A stretch of 64,000 bases of DNA. It comes from Corythucha ciliata. Taxonomy: Eukaryota > Arthropoda > Insecta > Hemiptera > Tingidae. Location of the stretch: NCBI GenBank assembly GCA_038030265.1, contig CM075941.1:43958164-44022163 (forward strand), read 5' to 3'. Numbering within the stretch: the first letter of the stretch is position 1; each line of letters starts with the position of its first letter. A program made the translations under genes and the position numbers. The notes beneath the pieces were generated by a model. The model ran no database searches, had not been told where the DNA came from, and saw only the letters and a program-made list of their open reading frames with translations. Positions 36,801 through 48,800 of this stretch are shown piece by piece.

Positions 36801-39800
36801 GAGAAAAGAACGTAGGATGAATAACTCGAATTCAATGTAAATTAAAACGCTTTTGCCATTATTCCACGCCCCGAAAAATTCACCTCAACCCACGGCGTGG
36901 GGAAGGGTCCCACGCCCTTAGAGAGCATCATGGCCCTGTCAACGTCGCTGTTCTCCTCCAGAAACTCCCTACCTCTCTTCGTTATTTTTTGGAGCGCAAC
37001 CTATCAAACCGCATAAATTTTAGACGGGAATTGTGTGGTCGTTTTAGATTCCGCACCCACATCTCAAGGGACAGGAATGTATTACCACGCCGCTTCGAAC
37101 GGGCCACTTTATAGAAATAGGGACGGGGGTATAGATTCTATTACAAGCAGACCTTCCAGCAACTACATAGCATTGATCACTAAAACTCGTAAAACTTTCT
37201 TACTAAAACCCAAAGGATGTCCTGCACATTACAATGGAAAGCCCCCGTTTTTTTTTACCACTTCCCCACCCCATCCCATCCGAGCAGCGATTTTGCGTCA
37301 TTTTCGCCCACTCTATCCTTCCCTCTCGCGTTGGTAATCCTGTTATTTTGTTCTATGTGCTTGAATCTTTATTCCAAACTGCCCCCTTCACCCCCCCCTC
37401 TCTAACCACTGCCAATCCAATTCTTTTCCCTTGTTTGGAAGGAAATATCCTGTTCAAGAAGGAATGAGACTGTACTTCATGGTTAGTATTCCTTATTTGT
37501 AATTCAATTTAGTTGGGTAAGCCCACCTTCACGCTTCATTCAACATTTAAGGCACACGCTGGGAAGCCGGGGCTTGCCGTAAAAAAACAACAACAAAAAT
37601 TTCGCTCCGGCAGCTGGCGGTCGGAAAGAGTGCATTTCATTTCGTATGCGAATACCCTAAGCCGTCCCAGAAGTAATAATGTTGAGACCATGATTTGTTT
37701 CGTTAATGTTTGACCCTTCCTCGTACTGTTTGATGCCGGGTTTGTTTAATCTGAGCTTAATGGGAATCAAAGGCTACTTCAAAATGAAATCATCGTACCG
37801 AATATAATGCTTCTGGAACCAACTGGTGATTTGCAGAGATTTTTTTACCAGTTCAAGCCATATCCCCCCCCCCTCCAAGTCGACCGATTTGGCCCAAATG
37901 CAATACCAACCGAGGTCGTATGACTACCGATTTCCGGGCCAAATCTCGTTCCGATAAATTAATTTCTTCGAGAGTTAACGTGCTAACAAGACCACACACT
38001 TACTTCCACTCCGGGGGCACCACCCCTTCCACCTCGACTTTTTAAAAAAATTAAAATGGGAATCAAAGGCTAGTCTAGCATGGAGTATACGTACCGAATA
38101 TGATGCTTCTAGATTCAATTGGTGATTTGTAGTGATTTTTTGACCATTTCACGCCCTATTTTCCCCTCCTCCACCTTGACCGACTTGGCCCAAATGCAAT
38201 ACCGACCGGGGTCTTATGACTACTGATTTTTGTGCCAAACCGCGTTCCGTTAAATTAACTTCTACGAGAGTTATCGTGCTAACAAGAAAACGGTCACAAA
38301 GTTTTATTTATATATGTATATATGAATTCCGGAGACCACTGAATTCGTGTTCTAGAGGTTCTGAAACATGAAAAAAACATGACATGACCCATGTTTGCCA
38401 CCATCACGACGAGAACAATAGTGCATTTTCAGAATGAAATGCACTAAAACACCAGTTTCTCTCCAGGGCGAAAGGTATCCGCTGAAGTTTGCGGTTGTAA
38501 TTGAAACAATTCGTGTGAATAAGCAAATAATACTTAAATAATGCAATTCAATAGTTCAAAAAGACGGGGTAACTGTCAAGGGGGGCTTAAATGCGTTTAA
38601 ACATGAGCAATCAGTGCTTCCGTCAAATGGAATATTCATTAAATGGGGATGAGAGAGAGGTTGGGTCGTCCTCCATATACACACCCACATTTTTCGATCG
38701 ACCCTCTTATAGGACATTTTGAAGGCCGATGGGATGTGGAAAAAACACAGGGTGGTATGAGTAAACGGGGGGGGGGTATTTTCTCAACACTTATATGTGA
38801 AGATGGAAGAGGGTTTGTCGTCAAGCGAAGGGACCTACACTGAACACTCTGGTATGACCGCCCGGAAGTTAATTTTCTACAACACGCAAAATGATTGTTT
38901 TTATGCATGTTTGCGTTCAAGAAAACCAAAATAAATGCCTTGTGTCAAACGGAAATAGGTGATAAACCTCTTTTTCCCCCTAGAAAAACCATTTTAAGAC
39001 CCGTAAAATAACCTTTCAAGTTTTATTAATAACGCTTTAATTTATCAAGCGCTTGAAAATTTCATTACTCCCTTAAAAGGCTTCATTTTATCACAGGTAT
39101 ATACACTTATTCAAATTGACGTTTGGTCGTTAACTCTTTTCCCCTGCCCCGCGCCCCCAACACCTTCCTTTTCATTTTTTCTACCCCGTTTTATTTTAGA
39201 TTATCTTAAATTATTAATTAAAACGTGAAATGATTTAAAGAATATCCCCCTCTGGAAACTTTCCAATTGAATCGCAAATCAATATAGGCACCACCGGGAC
39301 CTATAACAGCCCCCCACTCAGCCCTCGAGGCGTGAATGGGTTGAGATGGTAGTGTCATTGTGAAATGCCTATACACCCCATGATTTCATTCACTCTTCAA
39401 GGTTTAACACTAAAATTGGTCTCCCCCTCCCTCCTGATCCATCAACCAAGTAATGTCCTAAAAATTTTAGAGTTAGGGTGGAGGAGGCGGGAGTTTCTTT
39501 TAGTCGAAAAGAGAAGTTTCTTAGTGAGAAATTCGATAACTCCAAAGCGAAAGCAATTAATTTCCGTTTAATAAGACTAAGTTTTCTCTCTTCGAATGGT
39601 GCCCCCCATAATGACCTTTTACACCCTTCTAAGAAACTATACGAAGGTTATTAAAGTGCGTGAGAATTGTGAGTGTCTGTTAGGTCGTCCGAAGGGGGTA
39701 GGGGAGGGGTTGGTATGGCATTTAGTCGCCCCCTCCCAAGGGCGTAAGGTCAATTTCAAAAAGGGGGGGAAAAAAGGATTAATGCCGCACACCTGGTCTT

Positions 39801-42800
39801 AAGTGAGATTCATTGTTTATCATTTATCTTGGGCTTTGCTTCCAGGGACTTTAAAAATAATTGTCTCCATCAAAATACTTCTGAGAGACCACTAGAGTCT
39901 GGCTAGGCCACGGGACCCCTTTTGGGTGACCCCCCCCCCTCCGCGTAAAAAAAGCTGACGCGGTCGGGAAAATCGAGCCTTTCACTCTAAATTTTGCACT
40001 AGTACCCCCGCCGAAAAATAAAAGCGTTACCTGTCAGTTTTTTTTACCACAACGAAGTTCACGCTTCTCTTTTAGTACGCTCTCGCGAGGATTAATGCTA
40101 AATTTTCTTTCTTTCTCTCTACCTCTATTGTTTATGCCTTTTGGGTGTAAGACTAAAATCCCATTCGAGCCCTAAATCACGACGTCGCTCGCAGAGGCCG
40201 TATACGAGGAGGGCAAAGATATATAACTATATAAACAAAAACTTATAATAGTGCCGCCTTTACGAAAAGCTTTCGACGCCCCCAAAAAACCCTCGCGATA
40301 CAATAGACAGGGTTTACCTTTCCTACAGCTCACTGGCGGGTTGTGATTGTTTTTTTAAAGCCAGGGACGTAGGAAAAAACAAAAAAAGCTTTTGTTCTCG
40401 TTAATGACAATTGGTAGAGAGGAGGTGAGGCGAATGAACGTAATTTTCGCACTCAACATTCTTCGGGTCGATGTGTGAGTGGGTGGGTGGGGGGAGTTAA
40501 AACGTTTTCAGAGGCAATTTAACTTCGTTTTTATTCTCTTGGGGGTATTAGCGCGATTTAAATACCCCCCCTCCCACATATATTTTTATTACCTTTTGGT
40601 TTCTTCCACATACAAAGCACGTTAAAAACCCGATGGGTTTTCTCGACATCAAATCTCGTGACTTAAAACGAGATTAACTCGCTTTCTTCGGTTAGTTGGG
40701 CCATCAAAATTCGGGGCTGGTTTTTTTTTTACGCACGATATATTTCTAAAGGCATTCCAGCCTCGTATTGATTCACTTTTACAACATGTTTCTGACATAG
40801 TTGAAAAGCTAATAACAAAAGGGTCAGCCTAAGAGGGAAGGGGACGGGGGGGGGGTGATGGAGAAAATATCATGAAAAGTGGTGGGGTGGGGGTGGATGT
40901 TGAAAGTAATGTTTCTCTTTTCGTTGGAGAGGTTGGTACAGGGGAATGTCTTCGTCATCGCTAGATGTGAGCAATGGGAGAGAGGGTATGGGGTGCGCGC
41001 GGGTGGATGGTTTGCTCACATGGTTGTTTCCACTCTTCGTGAAATTATTCACGCGTGAAAAAATCTCGCTTGTGCTTTGAGCAAGGAGAGTCGTTTGTCG
41101 TCCCCGCAAGTCAGGAGCTTGGTGGACGACGGAAACTCCTCTAAAATGGCAACCTCGACTTCCTGAAACTTATTGGTCGCGAAAACTACAGAAATTGACA
41201 GTGGAATTCATTTTTTGGATGATTTGAATTCTCCCCTTCGCCTATTTAACGCCGGGAATTCCAAGAATTCGCTAATCCTTCAAGTTCCATCTACGGCGAT
41301 TTCACTAAAAATCTCGTTTTTTAGGTTTTCAAGAAAGTTGACATTTTTTGGGGCGTTCGCTTTCTTCGCTTTTACGTCCGGATCATAAATCATTTTAGGA
41401 TTAAGAGACTTAAAAACGAATGAGACGGGTTATAATAATAGCTAATTATAAAAATTGGCTCATCACTTCACACGAATAACAAGTAGGTAGTGTCGAAAGA
41501 AAAAAATTGGAATTCTTTTCACGTTTAAAATTGAAAAAAGATAAGATTTCAAGAGCTGTTTCTTCTAACTCTTTCCCTCGAATTCCGCCTCGAGTAGGTT
41601 TATGCAACAAAAAACTAAAATAAAATATGAAAAACCACTGGATTTAAACCTGAATAACAAAAGGCGCTATAATTCTTAAAAACATGACTAACGGGCTTAT
41701 GACTCCAACTTTTTTATTCTTCCTTGCACACATTTTTCCAGAAGAATGTGCGGTTATGCTAAATATATAAGTACCCGCACGACCTGACGGTCTTGAGTGA
41801 TACTTTCGACCATACAGCCCCTCCTCCCACACACCCACCGTTTAACCGATTTTGTTTCAATGAAAACAATACGAACAGTGAGCACCTTTTTCGAAGCGAA
41901 AATATCATCATATCTCCCCCCCCCCGTACCATCATCACCACTCAAATTCAATATTTTCGTGTCACTTGTCTTGACGTGTTCCCTGGAGGGTTGAGATAGA
42001 AGTGAAAGAGGCGGAGAGGAACCGATTGCGTCTCTCCTCTTTTGTGCAAAACTCGAATTGATGGCATAAAAAGGTGCGGTGGTGTGGGTGGGGGGATAGA
42101 AGTTGTAGGGTGTGTTATTGAACGAAAAAAAATGCTTCGGGAACTGTTCTCACTGATTTTACAGCTGAGATGCTGTCGTTGTGACGGGGAAAAACAACAA
42201 TTTTTTCATAGTTTGAGGGGGTTTTCTTGATAAAATTAAGCTGATTAAAGGGAGTCCGTTCGGGGAAGTGAAACATATCCAGCAACCCTAGCAACTACAA
42301 GCGCAACGCAGTGAGTGAAAGAATATGGGAGGGGGACAATTGCCAGGTGGTTCCCTTTAATTTGGCAATTAAAAAGAAACTCGTCGTGCCCTTGCCTATA
42401 AAATTCACTAAAATACATCTTGTTTCAATTATACTCCCTTGTTAAGGGTCTCCCAAGCGCATACTTGAAGCTTTTCTATCCAGATCCGAGCAAAGTCTTT
42501 AAATTTTCTCTTTTTTCCCCCAACTCAAACCCTTTTTTTTCTAGAGGTTGCTGTCTAGTCCACGCTCAGATGAAAAATTATTTCCTTCGTCCTTTCTCTC
42601 TAGCTCTTTTGTGCCCGCCTTCTCTTGTCCAATCTATTTTGTTTTCGACCCTTCGCCTCACTTGGGGCCCTTGGAAAATGAGGTAAGCAGTAGTAAGGGG
42701 CGGAGAAGTTAGGAGAGGGGGGGTTGCCACTTGACTTTTCCTTCGGTTATTAGTGGTGCTACGACGCACGGAGATCACGTGGCGAACGATCAAATAAGCT

Positions 42801-45800
42801 TGAAACCAAAAATTGAGCGTTAACCGCGATCACTTCATGTTACCTATCACCGGTTTATCCCCAGTAAAAAAGGCTAAACCTGCATTATACTGTTCGAGTA
42901 CAGGAATGTACCGCGGGGTACGAGGAGACACCCCCAGGGCCCATGTGCAGAGAGGCCCCGGTGTCCCTCTCAGGAGCAGGCGCGCACTCTACCGTTGAGA
43001 AGTCAACCGTTCGCGATTGAAAACGCTTCCTCCATTGGGCGCCAATTATATACGGCCCATGACCCCCAAATGAGCCATCATGTCACGGTGCTGAAGACTC
43101 TCTAACGGAAACAGCATAGATATATAAATCCACCGGAAAGTACAGGGAAAAAGGGCGAGTCAACAAACAACAACAAATGAAGTTCTTACTGAATAAATAG
43201 GGCAGCCGCAAAAAATTGAAAGAAAAAAGAAAGGAAACAAGTTATAGAAAAACAGATGCCAAACATGTTTTCTGACGCTAGAGAGATGGTTTGAGGAGAG
43301 CGAGGAGATCATACCCCCCCCCCCACCAATCAAAACTGAAATATATATACGCTCAGTGTTTACATCTGCACAACATTAAAATTCTAGACACGAGATGGAT
43401 TGTGATTTTCAAGTACCTACTCAATTTTATTTGGAAGAAAAATATATCCACGAGACTTCGAGCAATGAATTCCTTTGTACTTTGTGGAAAAACCACGAAA
43501 ATAATAAAACCTTCTACGACACTCTCAAAGTATCAAAAGGCGTTAAACATCATGTCCGTGACGTGGTGTTGTGCGACGAATAAAACGTCGCAATATTCTA
43601 GAAAGTCATCCCCGGGAAAGATAAAAATGTCGTCGAAACGAACTATATTTACCTTGAGCATTACAGGCTCTTATAACTTGTGACACTCTGTTTTTTGAGA
43701 TATTGCGAAGAGTAGTCAAAGAGAAAAAACAAATCAACATTTTTCGATTCAAATTCTTTACAATCCTGCGGCTGCGGTGATGACAACCGAAGGTTTATTC
43801 GACTTGGTGTGCACCACTGCCCCCCCCCCACCGCACCGACCATTAAGCCGCGATTTCGTTCGAGAAAAAAAAAAGTCTAGACACCAGGGCAGTATATAGT
43901 TTACAAAGTACGTCTTTAAAGATAGAAATGCCTCCTACATTATGGGCAATATTGATCGTCTGCTTTCACGTTATACACAGTCGTTGAGGAGCAATGTAGG
44001 CCCATTCGAATGCGACGAAGACGGGGCAAATGGGACTGGTAGAATCATGGCTTTTGAGGGAGAAAAATGAAAGAGAACAACAAAATTGCGTGATATTCAC
44101 GAGGGTGTAAATCACGCGATTATGTGCCGTAAATCGCTTGGATTTTGATTCATAAATCATAACACTCACACAACATGCAGATTTCTATGAGTACCAACTG
44201 CTGGGCTGGGGGGGGGGGTGTCAGGCACCACAGCATCATTCGTCTATTCTATGGAATGATAAAAACTCTCACTTTAAGTACTAGAAGGCCTCGGAGGGTG
44301 TATTTCAAACAGATTGAAGGCAAGGAGCGCAGCATCTCAATAAAATGTGTTGCTCGTGCAAGTAAGCAATTAAGACACGGTGCGAAACGATTCATTCGGC
44401 AATAAAACTATACGGGCCCTCTGCTGAATTCGGAACATCAAGCGTAATTCCTGGGGGGGCTTACACAGCATTCCTCCCTTTTCCTGTAATTTTGAACAAC
44501 ACTACAAACTGTAAGCCCTCGACTACAATAGTAGAACTGACAACCCTCGCTTATTGAGTGCCGTACTCACGGAAATGACGTGTAATAATGGAGGAAACTG
44601 TAAACTCTACTAAACTAAAATTAAGGCTGGTGGTAGAAGAGAGACTAAGAGAGATAAACTTCTGCTTATCATTTATGAATTAACGGGATAAATCACAGCA
44701 ACCTCCAAGAAAAGATTCCATCCCTTTCCGCCCTTGGAACTCTACTCTGGAAAGCTTTTGGCCCTTACCTGAAAGGGAAAGTGTGGGAGAGGGAAAGGTA
44801 AAAGAGAAGTTCGGGAGATGAATAATGCAGCGACTCAGCGAGTGAAACTTTAGGGGCTAAAAATTCGCGTCTTTGTGGAGATGAAGGAAGAAGAAAAGGT
44901 CGGGACTTTCCTGTCAATTTCTACTATATAACATGAGAGAGGACAAAATTGTGTGCGTTTTTTTTATGGGTTATCACAAGTGAACGCACGTTTCGCATCG
45001 AAGTACTTACGATGGGGATGGTGGGGGAAAGTGTATTAAAAGAACGATAAACCTTTAAAACGGTACAAACTCGCCTAAGTCACTCACAGGTCGAGAAAAA
45101 TAGGTGTGCTCTGTCTTTTTCCTTCCTCAAAACCGCACTGCGTCGTTCCGTCCAACGGCGACGGTTACAAGATAACGTTCTTCTCTGCATTGTCTTTTTC
45201 TCCGTACCCCATTCCCTCTCCCCAAATCGTCTATACGGCTGAAGGAGAAACACGCGAGTCAACTCGAAGAATCTGCATTTCCAACCAGAATAACACTCGG
45301 GACTTCATAAAGGCAAAATTCTCTCCGCTTTATTGAAGTTGGAAGAGAATACAAGTGAAAAAGGGGATGGAGTGAACAAACGTTGGCAAAGTAAAGACAG
45401 CGAATCCCATTCAAACCAATACTGACATCTCGTCTCCTACCCTTCGAAATAAAATTGAGACTTACAGCAGTCCAGACAGATTCACAAAAGCATTTAAATA
45501 ATGTAAAGATAGAAGAGCCCTCGAAAAGCCAAAGGCTTAGTGAGCCAATTGAAGCCACCGCGCTTCACTATAGCACGGGAGAAAGTGAGAATGAAAAATA
45601 GGGGGAAAGGGTGGCAATCATCAATTAAAATCTGATAGGATTTCTAAGTAAATGGACTCACGCGGAAATGAATCGAGAAGTCTAATAACTGTCCCGCATC
45701 AATTTATTTTCGTTATTCAGTTTAGCAAAAGCGCTATCTGTTGGAATTTAAAGTCATTTTTACTTAGTACGTAACTCTAAACCTGAAAAGTGCAGCAATT

Positions 45801-48800
45801 TCCTCAATGAAGGGGGAAGGGGCATCAAAATAAAAAAATACGGCTTCTTTGGCGATGACGTATTTTACGCCAACGAACCGACTATTTATTTTTTCGCTCA
45901 CTTTCATCATCCAGCAAGTATGCCTCGTCTTCCGCGTCAATATTATCATGGAAGTCGATGTCCTCGCCCAGTTGGTCTCTAAGCGAAACAATATAGCCGA
46001 GATAGCCGTGAGCGACTGCGCGGCGAAGAGTTTCCCTACACAACTCCGAGAACATGAGCCCATGGCCGTTTCGGGCCGACTGAGAGTAGTGAGATACAGC
46101 TACATAATCAGACAACTTGGAAAAGCGCCGCCTTCCACACTTTTTTTTTTATATAACGAGAAGGGTGGGTGGGGTGGTTGAGGGCGGCATCGCGCCCTTC
46201 GTCGCTTCGTACCGCTCTCCTGTGATGATAGAAACAGTGGTGAGGAGGGGGGGGGGCGAAGAGCCACCTCCAATGAGTTTTGCCCGCGGGCGGAAGAGGC
46301 ACGGCCGGTTTTTGAAAATTCGAGCTCAGGATAGACTCCTAGGAAAAAGAGGAAGGAAGAAAACTGAAACAAGTTTGAGTTTTCTTTTTCGCGCTCGCAC
46401 TTATAAAAGGGTCACTTTTCCCTTTCTTTTCGACACTTTTAAAACACGAAATGAGCGCGTGCAAAGCATCTAAAATTTCAGTAAATTTACTGTCTTCCCC
46501 AGAGACGTCTCTAAACTAATTTCTCGTAACTTTCAACACTTAATTTTTCTTTCCGCGTAGCTGGGGATTCAATGCTGTCAAAAATACACCAGACATTCCA
46601 TAGCAAACCGAGTAATTTTGTCTTCTTTAACGATTTTTCACGTTGAGGGGAAGGAGAAAAACTAATATCTACAGAGCTTTCAGTCCACAGACGGCCTCAA
46701 AGCCCCAAAGAAATTTCCTTTTCCTTTTTTCTTTGACACAAACTAACCCATTTTTAATTAAAATTATACTTAGAGGCTGTATAGACTCTCATTTCATTCG
46801 CGAATGAACAGAAGTTCTCCTTTCTAATCCTATCTATTATGAATTTATATCCATAGAAATCACTGCCAAATTAATTCTCTAACTGAAAAAACACGTTCAG
46901 ACCAATATACGAACCGAATAGAGTGGTTCTGATAGATGGCTCGACTAAGGTCCTGGAATTTTGGCAAAAACTGCCCCGAGTGTATATAATAGTGCTGGGA
47001 TGTTGAGGGGGGCAGGGGTCCCGAAACGGCGAAAACGCCAGAGGGCAAATAGTTGAGAGTTTTCAAAGGGTTGCGCGCGCAAAGGGTCGATGCCAAACCC
47101 AGAAAAATTATCTGGGTTGTCGGCGGGGGGTGGGGTGAGGTATCAGGAAGAGCATTAAGCGCCGAAATTTTGAAGGAACCGTCAAAGTTTGTAGGGGTTG
47201 AAGGGCTGAAGAGGGGAAAACAGGACGTAGACCAATGCCTTTAGAGTGACTTCTAAGTCCAACACTTTTCCTTCACCAAAAAAAAGAGGTAGAAGAAAAA
47301 AAAACATTTCCCGTTTACTCCGAATAAATCAAAATTATTGCCTTTCCTCCATCCCACTAGAAGCCCCGAAGAGGGAAACGCTAACACATAAAACGATAAA
47401 AATAATAAAGGAAAATTTCGAAGGAAACATCATCAAAATATACATTTTACAGGGACGTAATGACTCATGAACCCTCCCCCCTTCCCTGTTCTTAGAAAGA
47501 CGATACCCACAGCACCAGCGACACTGTGAATATAATTGTCCTACGGAATACCAGCGTCCCGGAGTTTCACGAAGCGTAAAAATAAAATTCAGAAAAAAAT
47601 GTGCAAGTTAGTGGTAAAAACCGCATTACCTTCTAAATAGCTGTAAGGGAGAACAACCAGCATCGTTTAAAGTTTATTGTAACTGAAAGAAATGTCAACT
47701 ACCGGAGGAGAGGTAATTAAGAACTTTCGGTGGCGATGCCCTTGATTACCTGTGGTGCTGGGGTGGGGGAGCAATAAAAGCAATGTTTGGAAACCGTAAA
47801 ATCCTTTCTAATCATCCGATATTGCAACCCAACTTTGACACATTCTACGCAATCTCCCTCGTGTATAATGAAAGACAACTGAGGCGTCTGTCGTTACAAA
47901 ACCAATGAAAATGACACATTGAAGGCAACAATTTTTGACGAGCCGAAGCCCTGATACCTGTATAAAAAGGGAAACAACGGGAAAAACGCTTATCCAAGAG
48001 GTCACTCTCGAATAAGTGACTAGAATGAAATTGCAACTTTCGCTTTTCATGACAATGGCATATGGGCGCTCAAACGTCTCCGACAGACAGCGCTCAGACA
48101 CCCCCCCCCCCACGTTTTACACGTTTGTGAGCCTCGCGAGACTGCAGAGTTTCGCTCACCACGTTTTTCGAATTTTCCTCCTCGCGAAGGAGGGTGAGGT
48201 AGCACAGAGGACGAACGAGAAAAGGAAATTCACACTACTCGAGGAAGGCCCCACCACGTGTGAGTTTTCGTGACATTTTCACGAGTGCCCGCGACTTATT
48301 CTGTCATTGAAGCCCTGTTCCCCTCTCCCTCTCGCCGAGGCGGGTCACACCATTTTTTTTGTTTAGCCCTCTTAAGAGGTCGTGGTTCTTGAGTCTTCAT
48401 GACTGCGGAAGCAGCACGTTACCCATTTTCAAATTGAAACAATGTCCGTAATACCGACCAATGTAATTGCTTCCCTTCTCTGAAGCTCGCGTCACGAGTT
48501 AAGTAATCGAATTACCTCGCTGAAGTGTACTTCTCAAGTTTTAAAGCTCACTTCCCCCCCTCCGCAACATCATCACGTTACAACTTCGGAATAAGGTCTC
48601 AAGGAAGGGAAATCTCATAGGATTACTTTCAATTTTCAAAGGAGCTATCTTGTTAAGTGGAAAGCGCCCAACGTGTAATTAATGCGAACCGAGTGGGGGG
48701 ACGGGGGGGGGAGTTCAAGAAAAGAGCAAAATCCTGGAGCCAAGAGAAAACGAATTCAAAGCAAATTTTTACAAAATCACGAACAACTTTAAAATGAATC

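Noticed and set aside
42930..43015. Minus-strand CTCAACGGTAGAG resembling a tRNA D-arm / A box
   Set aside because: No anticodon stem and no B box follow at the right distance. At most a tRNA-derived relic.
45849..46181. 110-codon plus-strand frame
   Set aside because: It overlaps the minus-strand candidate exon 1B, whose composition and splice donor are more convincing; the plus frame has no supporting signal.
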